Of a stretch of DNA of 64,000 nt, positions 53,739 to 63,552 are shown piece by piece; the stretch's first letter is position 1; each line of letters starts with the position of its first letter. Position numbers and translations under genes: made by a program. The DNA comes from Tigheibacillus halophilus (GTDB lineage: Bacteria; Bacillota; Bacilli; Bacillales; Amphibacillaceae): NCBI RefSeq assembly GCF_042683165.1, contig NZ_JBHUIZ010000014.1, forward strand, positions 62,001 to 126,000, read 5' to 3'. A model generated the notes under the pieces. The model saw only the letters and a program-made list of their open reading frames with translations, was not told the DNA's origin and searched no databases.

Positions 53739-54824
53739 TTACAGTTTTTTGGATTTCGTATATTTGTCCAATGATACTGGCTCATTGTATTCTTCACCTT
53801 GTTCATTGACAAGGTGGTCTGTTTTTTCGACTTTTAAATCAACTGCCTTGACACCTTTTTGTGCAGCCATTGTTCTGACAATTGTTTCAATTACTTCATC
53901 TGAAATAACCCCTTTTTCTTTATCCTCTAATATTTTTTGGTTAAAAGTTAGACTTAACACACCATCATCCAATGAAGGAGGATCGACCAGCGAAGTGCCG
54001 GTGTTGAACACTTGAAGTGCGTTCGTACGATAATCGGGGCCTTTCACCAATGAATTGACCACCTTTTGATAGATATTATCATCTTCACTCACCTCAATAT
54101 GGCTTGTGACAGGAACATAATATCTCGTTTTGTTATGTTCAGCCGGAAAATACATGGTCACTGCTTTACTGTCCATTAGGTCGACGGCCTCTGTTTCCAT
54201 CAGATTGATACCATTCGCTGCGGAATAACCATTGCCTATTGGGGTGCCATTGACTGGCATTTTTTCTTGTGGGTAACCATTGATCCACAATTTTACTTTT
54301 TTAACCTTATCAAACTGTGTAAGAGTATTTGTCATCGCTTCCAGTATCTTTACTTCATCACTTGCTTCATAATCTTTAAATTCCTTAGAAACATCGACAA
54401 TCATGGTATCTCCTTCTGCCTTCAACCCCAGAATCTCAGTACCTTCTGGCAGCACTGCCTGGAAACCGTTTGGCAGAATGGAGGTCACCGGTCCACCCTT
54501 CACCAAGTACTCCAAAGCCTGTTTAGCCACTTCCCCAGAATCCGGTACTGGCAAATCCAAGGTCTGAGGCACTACCATCTTATTACTGTCGAGTAAGTAA
54601 AGCTGTCTTGCTGTGGTATCCTTCACAGCCTCACCAGAACCTTCTTTCGTATTTTTTTCCTCAGACGTTTTATCCGTTTTCTTTGTATCCTTCGCTCCAT
54701 CCACAGCTTTTGCATTTTTCGGCGGATCGATTTCTTTCAACGATTGTTCCCCTTTAAAACACCCTGTCAATAGCATACTCAAGCAAACAGCCATCAACAA
54801 TACGAGCAAGCCCCGAGCTTTCAT
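53739..54824 (-). CDS. gerM: Spore lipoprotein GerM
   Basis: A 361-residue lipoprotein: signal MKARGLLVLLMAVCLSMLLTGC with lipobox LTGC (Cys22). A Lys/Glu-rich linker follows, then two copies of the GerMN domain (about 90-205 and 225-345; for example AKQALEYLVKGG and QKVVNSLVKGP). GerM is needed for engulfment complex assembly and for germination in B. subtilis. AGGAGGGAATGAC precedes the ATG. The gene lies between rph and murI, as in B. subtilis. Confidence 0.94.
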   Translation of the reverse strand: MKARGLLVLLMAVCLSMLLTGCFKGEQSLKEIDPPKNAKAVDGAKDTKKTDKTSEEKNTKEGSGEAVKDTTARQLYLLDSNKMVVPQTLDLPVPDSGEVAKQALEYLVKGGPVTSILPNGFQAVLPEGTEILGLKAEGDTMIVDVSKEFKDYEASDEVKILEAMTNTLTQFDKVKKVKLWINGYPQEKMPVNGTPIGNGYSAANGINLMETEAVDLMDSKAVTMYFPAEHNKTRYYVPVTSHIEVSEDDNIYQKVVNSLVKGPDYRTNALQVFNTGTSLVDPPSLDDGVLSLTFNQKILEDKEKGVISDEVIETIVRTMAAQKGVKAVDLKVEKTDHLVNEQGEEYNEPVSLDKYTKSKKL

Positions 54825-54922
54825 GTCATTCCCTCCTACGATGGTTTGTACTACTATGTATACGAGCCTTCATGAAAAAAATACCTACTTTCCTCTTTAA
54901 CAAAGCCAATTCAGAAATCAAC

Positions 54923-54957
54923 AAAAAAACAGTCAGCCTTCAAAGAGGACTAACTGT
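54923..54957 (-). terminator. Rho-independent terminator after murI
   Basis: On the minus strand AACAGTTAG and CTGACTGTT pair, extended by CCT/AGG, followed by TTTTTTTG. It is near the murI stop and before gerM, so gerM likely has its own sporulation promoter. Confidence 0.82.
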
Positions 54958-54969
54958 TCTTTCATGTAA

Positions 54970-55782
54970 TCATATCACTGTGCGGTACATAGTAATAGGC
55001 TGAATGGATTCCATTCTTTTTGCAAAAATACGATGGGTCATTTTTTTGAATGTTTCCAGGTTGCCCGTTGTATAAAATTCATGATTCCCAACCTCATTCG
55101 GTTTATTCAGCAATCCTTTCATTTCTAAGATGATGCTCGTTTCCCTCGCTGTCTCCTCGCTGGAAGATATCAAGCTTATTTTGGGACCCATCACCTGCTG
55201 AATGGTATCTTTTATAATCGGATAATGTGTACACCCAAGAATGAGTGTATCCATCTTTTTTATTTTTTGCATGGGAAGCAAAGATTCTTTTACCACTGAT
55301 AAACATTGCTCACCCTGTAAAATTCCCTTTTCAACCATCGGAACAAATGGCGAACATGCCAGCGACGTTACAGCAATCTCGGGTTTGATCGTTTGGAGGG
55401 CTGTTGCATAAGCTTCACTGCCGATGGTTCCCAGTGTGCCAATAACCCCGACATGATTAGTTTTTGTCACTTTAATAGCGGCTCTTGCACCCGGCTGAAT
55501 CACACCGATTACAGGAATATCGAGTTTCTCTTGTAATTCCTGCAATGTAAATGCAGTAGCGGTATTACAGGCGATAACCAGCATTTTAATATGTTTTGTC
55601 AGTAGAAAATTTACCATTTCCCAAGTGAATGCCTTTATTTCAAGTTCAGGGCGGGGTCCATAAGGACACCTGAGGGTATCACCAAGATAAATCAATCTTT
55701 CATTCGGCAGCTGCCTCATCAGTTCATAAGCTACCGTCAGTCCACCCACTCCTGAATCTATGACCCCAATAGCACGTTCCAA
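54970..55782 (-). CDS. murI: Glutamate racemase
   Basis: Makes D-glutamate for peptidoglycan (RacE type). The 270-residue protein has IGVIDSGVGGLTVAYEL, the two catalytic cysteines in VIACNTATAF and LGCTHYPII, and YLGDTLRCPYGPR. It follows the MarR gene ysmB by 23 bases, the order seen in B. subtilis. Confidence 0.97.
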   Translation of the reverse strand: MERAIGVIDSGVGGLTVAYELMRQLPNERLIYLGDTLRCPYGPRPELEIKAFTWEMVNFLLTKHIKMLVIACNTATAFTLQELQEKLDIPVIGVIQPGARAAIKVTKTNHVGVIGTLGTIGSEAYATALQTIKPEIAVTSLACSPFVPMVEKGILQGEQCLSVVKESLLPMQKIKKMDTLILGCTHYPIIKDTIQQVMGPKISLISSSEETARETSIILEMKGLLNKPNEVGNHEFYTTGNLETFKKMTHRIFAKRMESIQPITMYRTVI

Positions 55783-55805
55783 AATAAATCGCCTCTTCTT
55801 TGTTG

Positions 55806-56252
55806 TTATCTTTCATTGATGTTTTTCATTCTCTCATATAATTGCTCCAGTAATTCATCCAATGCTTCAGCCTGCTCTGTCGTGAAGCTTCCGATAACCT
55901 CACCTAAGTATTCCCGGCGCTTTTCAATCACTTCATTGATGATGGCCTTTCCTTTTTCCAAAGGAATAATACGGACAACCCTGCGGTCGCTCTCATCTTT
56001 TGTCCGTTGCACCAGACCATTTTTTTCCAGCCGATCAACCAAGTCTGTTGTCGTACTGAAAGCTAAACTAATTTTATTGGATAATTCTCCGATAGTCAGA
56101 TTGTCCTCTTCAATAATCCACTGCAGTGCAATGAATTGGGGCGAAGTGATGGGATAATTTTTCAAAATTTTTCTGCCGCTTTGTTTGATGGCTCCAGAAA
56201 TATGTCGAATTCTTTTTTCCAATATTGGAATTAAATCTGTCACTGTTTCCAA
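55806..56252 (-). CDS. ysmB: MarR-family transcriptional regulator YsmB
   Basis: A 148-residue winged-helix regulator with the MarR core YPITSPQFIALQWIIEEDNLTIGELSNKISLAFSTTTDLVDRLEKNGLVQRTKDESDRRVVRIIPLEKG (recognition helix near STTTDLVDRLE). It is upstream of murI and could regulate it or itself. The TTG at 56252 with GGAGG eight bases upstream is my preferred start; another in-frame TTG is 15 bases earlier inside that site. Confidence 0.9.
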   Translation of the reverse strand: METVTDLIPILEKRIRHISGAIKQSGRKILKNYPITSPQFIALQWIIEEDNLTIGELSNKISLAFSTTTDLVDRLEKNGLVQRTKDESDRRVVRIIPLEKGKAIINEVIEKRREYLGEVIGSFTTEQAEALDELLEQLYERMKNINER

Positions 56253-56571
56253 ATTTGCTGCCTCCAATTCTTCCCACGTTTAAAATCATTGTATCACAAA
56301 TCATTATGTACAAATGAAATATTTATAAGCGGAGGAGGAGATTCCCTTTACAAGTTCGTATATTCCTGTATGACAAAGTTACGCCGTTTATGCGCTACAG
56401 ATCTACGAATCCGAACTTTTACGAAACATAACGATTATAAACATACGAAACATCAAGAACTTTTTTGTCTAATGAAATGTGCGCACCGTTTACACATCGC
56501 TACATAAGCTATTCATGACTAGATAATTCCCTTCTGGGCACAGCTCTACGACAGCAAGGAGGGGTTTTCAT
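56253..56571. other. Divergent intergenic region of ysmB and gerE
   Basis: About 320 bases between ysmB and gerE holding both promoters. GTACAAATGAAATA and CATAACGATTATAAACATACG occur, the latter being a possible sigma-K -10-like CATA element, but I could not place a convincing -35. No gene. Confidence 0.4.
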
Positions 56572-56796
56572 TTGAGGGATAGCGACTACAAACCCAAGCA
56601 ATTACTGACAAAGCGTGAAAAAGAAGTATTCGAACTATTGGTCCAGGATAAGACAACGAAAGAAATTGCCCAGGAATTGTTTATCTCGGAAAAAACAGTC
56701 CGAAACCATATCTCGAATGCGATGCAAAAATTGGGTGTCAAGGGGCGTTCGCAAGCAGTTGTAGAATTACTTCGCATGGGAGAGCTTAAGCTCTAA
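56572..56796 (+). CDS. gerE: Spore germination/coat regulator GerE
   Basis: A 74-residue LuxR-type helix-turn-helix protein that controls late mother-cell coat genes. The core LLTKREKEVFELLVQDKTTKEIAQELFISEKTVRNHISNAMQKLGVKGRSQAVVELLRMGEL is almost standard GerE. The start is TTG at 56572 behind AAGGAGGGG. It is the only gene on the plus strand in this stretch, transcribed away from ysmB. Confidence 0.97.
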   Translation: MRDSDYKPKQLLTKREKEVFELLVQDKTTKEIAQELFISEKTVRNHISNAMQKLGVKGRSQAVVELLRMGELKL

Positions 56797-56829
56797 AAAA
56801 AACCGATCTTCACTTGAAGGTCGGTTTTC
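56797..56829 (+). terminator. Rho-independent terminator after gerE
   Basis: AAAACCGATCTTC and GAAGGTCGGTTTT pair around ACTT, directly after the gerE stop. Confidence 0.85.
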
Positions 56830-56950
56830 CTTTAAAACGAGACTGCATGGTTTTCTTCGATATACCTCAGTGTAAAATCAGCTACACAAGTCTGCTTACG
56901 CTGCTTAAAAAATCTCTTACATTCTAAAATTACCGCTTAGGAATACGCAT

Positions 56951-57397
56951 TTATGCCTGTAGTAATTTTTCTTTCAATTCGTTCCGCAGCGCAACTGGTT
57001 TTCCGGATTGGGCATCAATAAACACCATTCTTCCCCTGCCAGTCAGGCAAACTTCTTCTTTTTCATTTTTCACCATATAATGAACGTCGATGGAGGTCGT
57101 CCCTACCGATTGGGCTTTCACATACAGCTGAAGCTGATCATTGAAATAAAGCTGTTTCAGATAATCACATTGCAAATCAGCCACAATAGGTATCCCCTCC
57201 GATTTCGTTTGCTGCAAATCGAACAAGCCTAATGACTGCAGGTAGGCGATTCTGCCTTCTTCAAAATAAATAAACGGTGATACATTGTTCACATGCCCGA
57301 ACATATCTGTTTCAGAAAAACGTATTTTAATCGGAATGGAGAAGGTGAATCCCTGAATCCATTTTTCAAAATCATCAATATAAGAAATTTTTTTCAT
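56951..57397 (-). CDS. ysmA: Acyl-CoA thioesterase-like protein YsmA
   Basis: A 148-residue hot-dog fold protein of the 4HBT family: PIKIRFSETDMFGHVNNVSPFIYFEEGRIAYL (catalytic Asp in FSETDMFGHVNN), and YMVKNEKEEVCLTGRGRMVFID. The substrate is unknown. It precedes sdhC in B. subtilis too, but here lies between gerE and sdhB. Confidence 0.88.
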   Translation of the reverse strand: MKKISYIDDFEKWIQGFTFSIPIKIRFSETDMFGHVNNVSPFIYFEEGRIAYLQSLGLFDLQQTKSEGIPIVADLQCDYLKQLYFNDQLQLYVKAQSVGTTSIDVHYMVKNEKEEVCLTGRGRMVFIDAQSGKPVALRNELKEKLLQA

Positions 57398-57420
57398 CTT
57401 TCCATCTCCTCTTGTCTATA

Positions 57421-57459
57421 GCACAAAAGCCCTTGCCAATATGGCAAGGGCTTTTGTCA
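57421..57459 (-). terminator. Rho-independent terminator after sdhB
   Basis: A 16-bp stem of ACAAAAGCCCTTGCCA and its exact complement, around a 3-base loop. It ends the sdhCAB operon, 10 bases past sdhB. Confidence 0.92.
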
Positions 57460-57465
57460 AAATCA

Positions 57466-58230
57466 TCAATGGGCGTTGTCACTGCCAAAGAAATTTTTGA
57501 ATGCTTGTATATTTGTAGCACGGTTCATTGCAGCAATCGATGTTGTCAAAGGAATGCCCTTTGGACAAACTTGCACGCAGTTTTGTGAATTTCCGCATCC
57601 TGTAATTCCGCCATCATCCATCAGTGCATCCAAACGCTCGGACTTGTTCATAGCACCTGTTGGATGAGCGTTATACAAACGTGGCAATGATAAAAATGCA
57701 GGTCCAATAAAATCAGACTTGTCATTGACGTTCGGACATGCTTCCAGACATACGCCGCAGGTCATGCATTTGGAAAGCTCATAAGCCCACTGGCGCTTCT
57801 TCTCAGGCATACGCGGACCAGGACCAAGATCATAGGTACCATCAATCGGAATCCACGCCTTGATACGTTTTAAAGCATCAAACATACGGGAACGATCGAC
57901 TACCAGATCACGTTCTACTGGAAAAGTAGCCATTGGTTCCAAATGAATTGGCTGTTCAAGGTCATCTACAAGGGCAGAGCATGATTGTCTTGCCGTACCA
58001 TTGATAACCATTGAGCAGGCGCCGCACACTTCTTCCAGACAGTTCATTTCCCATTGGATAGGTGTGGTTTCTTCCCCTTTTGCATTTACCGGGTTTTTCC
58101 TGATTTCCATCAATCCGGAAATGACGTTCATATTTTTACGATAAGGAACGTTAAACGTTTCTTTATAAGGGGCAGAATCAGGGCTGTCTTGTCGGGTAAC
58201 GATAAAAGTAACAGTCTTTTGTTCAGCCAT
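57466..58230 (-). CDS. sdhB: Succinate dehydrogenase iron-sulfur subunit
   Basis: Electron-transfer subunit of complex II. The 254 residues include the 2Fe-2S site CLEEVCGACSMVINGTARQSC and the ferredoxin-type clusters CMTCGVCLEACPNV and CGNSQNCVQVCPKG. The ATG at 58230 (MAEQKTVTFIVTR) matches the family; an ATG six bases upstream is also near the site GGGAG. Last gene of sdhCAB. Confidence 0.97.
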   Translation of the reverse strand: MAEQKTVTFIVTRQDSPDSAPYKETFNVPYRKNMNVISGLMEIRKNPVNAKGEETTPIQWEMNCLEEVCGACSMVINGTARQSCSALVDDLEQPIHLEPMATFPVERDLVVDRSRMFDALKRIKAWIPIDGTYDLGPGPRMPEKKRQWAYELSKCMTCGVCLEACPNVNDKSDFIGPAFLSLPRLYNAHPTGAMNKSERLDALMDDGGITGCGNSQNCVQVCPKGIPLTTSIAAMNRATNIQAFKNFFGSDNAH

Positions 58231-58300
58231 TCTCATTTACTCCCTTCCCTTGAATGTTAGAAAATGGATAAGATTTCCGCGTAGCATTTTTCAGACATCA

Positions 58301-60052
58301 TCAATGTTTCTTGGTGTAGTCTCGTAATCGCGGTTTAATCAAAGAAGTATCGACTTCTTCATAAGAGAGTTCCGGTTTATTTTTTTCCTGATTATATTCA
58401 GCTATAGTTGTTTTCAGCCATTCTTCATCATTACGCTCCGGAAACTCCGGTTTGTAATGCGCTCCGCGGCTTTCATTGCGGTTATAAGCGCCAATGGTGA
58501 TGACGCGCGCCAGCTGCAACATATTTTTTAATTGACGGGTAAACATGATTCCCTGGTTGCTGTATCGGGATGTATCATCCATATTGATATTGTTCCAACG
58601 CTCCATTAGCTCTTGTATCTTTTCATCCGTTTTCAGTAGCTTGTCATTATGACGTACAACAGTAACGTTTTCAGTCATCCATTCGCCAAGTTCCTGATGG
58701 AGCTTGTAAGCATTTTCTTTCCCACGCATTTTCATCATCGCTTCGAATTTCTCCACTTCTTCTTTTACGCGGTCATCGAACAACTTGGATGATTCATCCT
58801 CAGCGTGCTTATCAAGACCATCAATATAACTGATAGCATTCGGACCAGAGACCATACCGCCGTACATGGCGCTCAGCAGTGAATTGGCACCCAAACGATT
58901 TCCCCCGTGCTGGGAATAATCACATTCACCAGCTGCGAACACACCGGGAATACTGGTTTTTTGATCGAAATCGACCCATAACCCTCCCATCGAATAGTGA
59001 ACAGCAGGAAAAATTTTCATTGGGACTTTACGCGGGTCCTCCCCAACAAATTTCTCATAAATTTCCATGATTCCACCAAGCTTGACATCAAGCTCATGTG
59101 GATCTTTATGGGAAAGATCGAGGTACACCATATTTTCCCCATTAATGCCAAGTTTTTGGTTGACACAGACATCAAAAATTTCCCTTGTTGCTATGTCCCT
59201 CGTAACCAGATTGCCGTATGCAGGGTATTTTTCCTCTAGGAAATACCACGGTTCGCCATCTTTATACGTCCAGATCCGACCGCCCTCGCCACGGGCTGAT
59301 TCACTCATCAAACGGAGCTTGTCGTCTCCCGGAATAGCTGTAGGGTGGATTTGGATAAATTCACCATTCGCATATTTTGCACCTTGCTGATACAATGTGC
59401 TTGCAGCAGATCCCGTATTGATCATGGAGTTTGTCGATTTACCGAAAATGATACCGGGTCCGCCTGTAGCCATAATGGTAGCGTCCGCACGAAAGGCTTG
59501 GATTTCATGTGTTTTTATATTTTGGGCAACGATACCTTTGCTCGTATTGGAATCATCCAATACAGCACCAAGATATTCCCAGCCTTCGTATTTGGTAACC
59601 AGTCCCTCTACTTCGAAACGGCGTACTTGCTCATCCAAAGCATATAGAAGCTGTTGGCCAGTTGTTGCACCTGCATATGCTGTACGGTGCACATCCGTTC
59701 CTCCAAAACGACGGAAATCAAGCAGTCCTTCCGGAGTACGGTTGAACATGACACCCATACGGTCCATCAAATTGATAATCTTTGGTGCCATTTCGCACAT
59801 AGCTTTTACTGGCGGCTGATTAGCCAGAAAGTCTCCACCATAAACTGTGTCATCGAAATGTTTCCATGGCGAATCTCCCTCACCCTTTGTATTGACTGCG
59901 CCATTGATTCCGCCCTGTGCACAAACAGAGTGAGAGCGTTTTACTGGAACAATGGAAAATAAATCGACGTTTACGCCTGCTTCTGCGCATTTAATTGCCG
60001 CAAACAGTCCGGCCAAACCTCCGCCGACAATGGCAACTTTACGTTTACTCAT
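58301..60052 (-). CDS. sdhA: Succinate dehydrogenase flavoprotein subunit
   Basis: Catalytic subunit that oxidises succinate to fumarate. The 583-residue protein has the FAD fold KVAIVGGGLAGLFAAIKCAEAG, the covalent-FAD histidine in VPVKRSHSVCAQGGINGA, QIHPTAIPGDDKL and the catalytic-base region RGEGGRIWTYKDG. GGGAGTGAGC precedes the ATG. Confidence 0.98.
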   Translation of the reverse strand: MSKRKVAIVGGGLAGLFAAIKCAEAGVNVDLFSIVPVKRSHSVCAQGGINGAVNTKGEGDSPWKHFDDTVYGGDFLANQPPVKAMCEMAPKIINLMDRMGVMFNRTPEGLLDFRRFGGTDVHRTAYAGATTGQQLLYALDEQVRRFEVEGLVTKYEGWEYLGAVLDDSNTSKGIVAQNIKTHEIQAFRADATIMATGGPGIIFGKSTNSMINTGSAASTLYQQGAKYANGEFIQIHPTAIPGDDKLRLMSESARGEGGRIWTYKDGEPWYFLEEKYPAYGNLVTRDIATREIFDVCVNQKLGINGENMVYLDLSHKDPHELDVKLGGIMEIYEKFVGEDPRKVPMKIFPAVHYSMGGLWVDFDQKTSIPGVFAAGECDYSQHGGNRLGANSLLSAMYGGMVSGPNAISYIDGLDKHAEDESSKLFDDRVKEEVEKFEAMMKMRGKENAYKLHQELGEWMTENVTVVRHNDKLLKTDEKIQELMERWNNINMDDTSRYSNQGIMFTRQLKNMLQLARVITIGAYNRNESRGAHYKPEFPERNDEEWLKTTIAEYNQEKNKPELSYEEVDTSLIKPRLRDYTKKH

Positions 60053-60125
60053 ATTGAATGCTCACTCCCTTTAAATTGCATACCAATCAGTCCAAAAGGA
60101 CAGATTCAAACGTGCATCGCAAAAA

Positions 60126-60737
60126 TCATGCAAATGCAAATAGTGCTCTGACTCCTACGTAACTGACCACTACGAAAACAATCAAAGTGACATATGTAGT
60201 GATTTTCTGAGATCTAGGCGACTGTGCGAAGCCCCAATGCACCAGAAAGCCCCATAGACCATTTGAAAAATGGAAAGTTGTTGAAACGACACCAACGATG
60301 TAAACCCAAAGCATGACAGGGCTTGCCAGAATGTTTTCCATCAGGCTGAAATCCAGACTTGCATTTCCTAACATTACTTGGATTCGCGTTTCCCATACGT
60401 GCCATGCAATAAAGATAAATGTCAATACGCCGGTGACCCTTTGCAGAAGGAATAACCAGTTGCGAAGAAAACCATAGTTTCTTGGGTTGTTCCTAGCAGT
60501 AAAGGCAATGTAAACACCCAGGATGCCATGAAAAAGGATTGGCAAATAGATTACCAGGATTTCCAATGCAACTAGAAAAGGCAGACTTTCCATAAACTCA
60601 GTTGCACCATTAAATTTTTCTTCACCATACACGGCAAAATAATTCACGGTTAAGTGCACAATCAAAAAAAGACCTACAGGTATCAATCCCGATAAAGAAT
60701 GTAACCTTTTCCAAAAAAACTCAGGATGCTTTGACAT
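60126..60737 (-). CDS. sdhC: Succinate dehydrogenase cytochrome b558 subunit
   Basis: A 203-residue membrane anchor with five hydrophobic helices, of the di-heme Bacillus type: FFWKRLHSLSGLIPVGLFLIVHLTVNY, FHGILGVYIAF, FIAWHVWETRI, and FHFSNGLWGFLVHWG supply heme-ligating histidines. It binds two hemes and passes electrons to menaquinone. First gene of sdhCAB; the promoter is at 60872-60900. Confidence 0.96.
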   Translation of the reverse strand: MSKHPEFFWKRLHSLSGLIPVGLFLIVHLTVNYFAVYGEEKFNGATEFMESLPFLVALEILVIYLPILFHGILGVYIAFTARNNPRNYGFLRNWLFLLQRVTGVLTFIFIAWHVWETRIQVMLGNASLDFSLMENILASPVMLWVYIVGVVSTTFHFSNGLWGFLVHWGFAQSPRSQKITTYVTLIVFVVVSYVGVRALFAFA

Positions 60738-61249
60738 GTTTTACCCCCCTCGGTTAGTTGTAGTGTTGCACTTCTGTACTTCTTCAGTTTCAGCATCACA
60801 CTTACATTCAAAATTTGTATGAATTTGTGTCGCTATGACAAGATGAAAAATGTACAATTTGTGACATGTTTATTGTACTTCTTAAGACTTTAAGCGTCAA
60901 GAAAAGGGTAACAACCTCATTCCTTGTACATGACTGCACAACAGTGTTTTCAATAGCTGATCAAAGCGTTTCATTAACAGATAGGCGGGGAAAAACAATG
61001 TTTATACGCGGCTTATTTACCAGTTGTCAAACTAGCATACTCTTAAAAAAATGAACGAGAAACGATTTTCTTTTAAAAAGAGGGAAGAACAGCTGATATC
61101 AAAGGCCGGACGCTGTTTAAAATGGTTTATCACCAGTGAATCTATGATGAAGTGAAGGTTGCACAATTCTCGGATTCAATAGATAATAAGTAAGTATCTT
61201 TTTCATGACTACCCTAGAAACATTTACATATACGGAAAGGATGACCTTC
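60738..61249. other. Divergent intergenic region of sdhC and yslB
   Basis: About 510 bases that hold the sdh promoter (60872-60900) with a leader of about 130 bases, and the upstream region of yslB. B. subtilis sdh leaders are regulated by a small RNA (FsrA) and lysC lies nearby; neither lysC nor an evident lysine riboswitch is present here. Confidence 0.5.
60872..60900 (-). promoter_or_regulatory. Sigma-A promoter of sdhCAB
   Basis: Minus strand: -35 TTGACG (60895-60900), 17-base spacer, -10 TACAAT (60872-60877). Downstream is AATTGTACATTTTT, a partly palindromic AT-rich stretch that might be an operator. Confidence 0.82.
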
Positions 61250-61693
61250 ATGTCGAAAAAAAAGGAATTGCTCCCTATTTCACTGCTCGACCAATTGCAA
61301 TCTCCTGGTGCGGGTTATGACATTTTACGTTACATAGCATTACCTGAACTGTTTGGTGATGAAAAAGACTCTTTGCTTTATTTTATGGGAAAAAAATTAG
61401 CAAGAAAATTTTCTATCAGCAACATGGAAGAGTTAGCCACTTTTTTTACTTCGATGGGCTGGGGGAGCTTGGAATTCATTAAAGAAAAACGAAAAGGCTT
61501 TGTTTTCTACTTGTTGGCGGATGCAGTCGTACAACGAATACGTGCTAAAGTTGATACAGACTTTTATTTGGAAGCCGGATTCTTGGCGGAGACATTAGAA
61601 ATCATGCAAGAGAAAGTGTGTGAATGCAGGTTTGAAGTGAATACTAAAATCCATCAAGTGGAATTCCACGTCCATTATACTGAACCAATTTGA
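61250..61693 (+). CDS. yslB: YslB, DUF2507 protein
   Basis: A 147-residue soluble protein of the DUF2507 family (V4R-like): LLPISLLDQLQSPGAGYDILRYIALPELFGDE, LYFMGKKLARKF and ETLEIMQEKVCECRFEVN. Function unknown. It lies between sdhC and uvrC as in B. subtilis. The ATG at 61250 follows AAAGGATGACC; a frame start 45 bases upstream lacks a site. Confidence 0.88.
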   Translation: MSKKKELLPISLLDQLQSPGAGYDILRYIALPELFGDEKDSLLYFMGKKLARKFSISNMEELATFFTSMGWGSLEFIKEKRKGFVFYLLADAVVQRIRAKVDTDFYLEAGFLAETLEIMQEKVCECRFEVNTKIHQVEFHVHYTEPI

Positions 61694-61707
61694 CCGCAAA
61701 ACAAAGT

Positions 61708-61737
61708 GAGGCTGTCCCATTTACTGGGACAGCCTCA
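61708..61737. terminator. Bidirectional terminator between yslB and uvrC
   Basis: GAGGCTGTCCCA and TGGGACAGCCTC form a 12-bp stem with a 5-base loop between the convergent genes. The stem overlaps the last codons of uvrC. Confidence 0.85.
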
Positions 61738-63549
61738 TTCATCATCTTCCTTTACCTCATTTGTTTCATCTGCCATCTCTTTATTCAAATATGCAATGAT
61801 TTGTTCAGCAGTATTTTTAGGAATGCCGAGTTTTCTGAAATGGGTTACATCAGCTTTGGCAATCTCTTGTATGGAAGCAAAATGTGTTAAAAGCAGTTTG
61901 CGTCTTTTTGCCCCGACTCCTGGGATTTTATCCAACTCAGACTGGAGCAAGTTTTTCCCTCGAAGCTGACGATGAAAAGTGATTGCAAATCTATGCACCT
62001 CATCCTGGATACGCTGAACAAGGTAAAATTCCTGAGACTTTCTTGACAGTTGAACAACTTCTGGCGGATCGCCATATAACAACTCACTTGTTTTATGCCT
62101 GTCATCTTTGGCCAGGCCGCACAGCGGAATATCCAGCCCAAGTTCATCCTCCAGCACATCTTTTGCCGCACTCATTTGTCCTCTTCCTCCATCGACAATG
62201 ATAAGATCAGGCAGTGGCAGGTTTTCTTTCAATACCCTTGTATACCGTCTGCGGATTACCTCCCTCATGGTTTCATAATCATCTGGTCCTTTTACACCGC
62301 GTATTTTATACTTTCGATATTCTCTTTTATCAGGCTTTCCATCGATAAAAACGACCATGGCAGAAACCGGATCACTGCCTTGTATATTGGAATTATCGAA
62401 TGTTTCAATCCGATGGGGCGTTTCAATAAGAAGGGCCTCTCCCAGTTTATCCATAGCGATAACCGTCCGTTCTTCATCGCGTTCAATCAATGAAAATTTT
62501 TGTGTCAGAGACGCCTTTGCATTTTCCATCGCCAGTTGCACCAATTCTTTCTTTTTCCCGCGCAGCGGGGTGCTTACGTTGATTTCAAGCAATTCTTCCA
62601 ACATGGATGTATCAGTACCGACTGGAAGCAAAATTTGTTTCGGTTTTGGGTGGTTACGGTGTAAATAAAAACGTCCGATGAAAGTTATGAATGTCTCTTC
62701 TGCCTCATCAAAAAAGGGGAAAAGAGAAACGTCCCGTTCAATCAGTTTTCCTTGTCTGACAAAGAAGACTTGTACACACATCCAGCCTTTATCAACGTAA
62801 TACCCGAAAACATCACGATCCGCATTGTCATTCAGGGTGATTTTCTGCTGTTCCATTACAATTTCGATATTCCTGATCAAATCTCTGTACTCGGATGCAC
62901 GCTCAAAATGAAGTTCTTCGCTGGCCCTGGTCATCTTTTGTACCAATTCCTTTTTGATTTCTTTATAGCCGCCGTGCAAAAAAGAAGTGATACTTTGGAT
63001 GATTTCCCTGTACACTTCTGCTGAAGGAGGGTTTTCACTGCATGCCAGACACTGCCCCAGATGATAATAAAGACAATAGCGGCCAGGCGGATTATTGCAC
63101 TTACGCAGCGGGTATAAGCGGTCGAGCAATTTTTTTGTTTCTCTGGCTGCAATGACATTTGGATAGGGACCAAAATATTTTCCTTTATCTTTTTTTACCT
63201 GACGAGTTATCAAAAGTCTTGGATGACGTTCAGAAGTTATCTTGAGATAAGGATAGGACTTATCATCCTTAAGCATGACATTATACCTGGGGTCATATTT
63301 TTTAATCAGGTTCATTTCCAATATTAATGCTTCCATTTCTGATGAAGTGATAATATATTCGAAGTCATCAATTTCCTGGACAAGGCGCTGCGTTTTCCGG
63401 TCATGGGCCCCAGTGAAATATGATCTGACACGATTTTTCAATAGCTTAGACTTCCCCACGTAGATAATCGTGCCGTGCTTATCCTTCATTAAATAGCACC
63501 CTGGTTGGCCAGGAAGAATTGCCAGCTTTTCCTTTATCCTCTGATTCAT
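61735..63549 (-). CDS. uvrC: Excinuclease ABC subunit C
   Basis: UvrC makes both incisions in nucleotide excision repair. The 604-residue protein has the GIY-YIG domain (LPGQPGCYLMKDKHGTIIYVGKSKLLKNRVRSYF), a cysteine-rich linker (CNNPPGRYCLYYHLGQCLAC), UVR motif (ELVQKMTRASEELHFERASEYRDLI), the RNase H-like nuclease (FDNSNIQGSDPVSAMVVF, DLIIVDGGRGQ) and a helix-hairpin-helix (IPGVGAKRRKLLLTHF). The ATG at 63549 follows AAGGGAGACT; the in-frame extension upstream is discussed in the findings. Confidence 0.97.
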   Translation of the reverse strand: MNQRIKEKLAILPGQPGCYLMKDKHGTIIYVGKSKLLKNRVRSYFTGAHDRKTQRLVQEIDDFEYIITSSEMEALILEMNLIKKYDPRYNVMLKDDKSYPYLKITSERHPRLLITRQVKKDKGKYFGPYPNVIAARETKKLLDRLYPLRKCNNPPGRYCLYYHLGQCLACSENPPSAEVYREIIQSITSFLHGGYKEIKKELVQKMTRASEELHFERASEYRDLIRNIEIVMEQQKITLNDNADRDVFGYYVDKGWMCVQVFFVRQGKLIERDVSLFPFFDEAEETFITFIGRFYLHRNHPKPKQILLPVGTDTSMLEELLEINVSTPLRGKKKELVQLAMENAKASLTQKFSLIERDEERTVIAMDKLGEALLIETPHRIETFDNSNIQGSDPVSAMVVFIDGKPDKREYRKYKIRGVKGPDDYETMREVIRRRYTRVLKENLPLPDLIIVDGGRGQMSAAKDVLEDELGLDIPLCGLAKDDRHKTSELLYGDPPEVVQLSRKSQEFYLVQRIQDEVHRFAITFHRQLRGKNLLQSELDKIPGVGAKRRKLLLTHFASIQEIAKADVTHFRKLGIPKNTAEQIIAYLNKEMADETNEVKEDDE

Positions 63550-63552
63550 ACG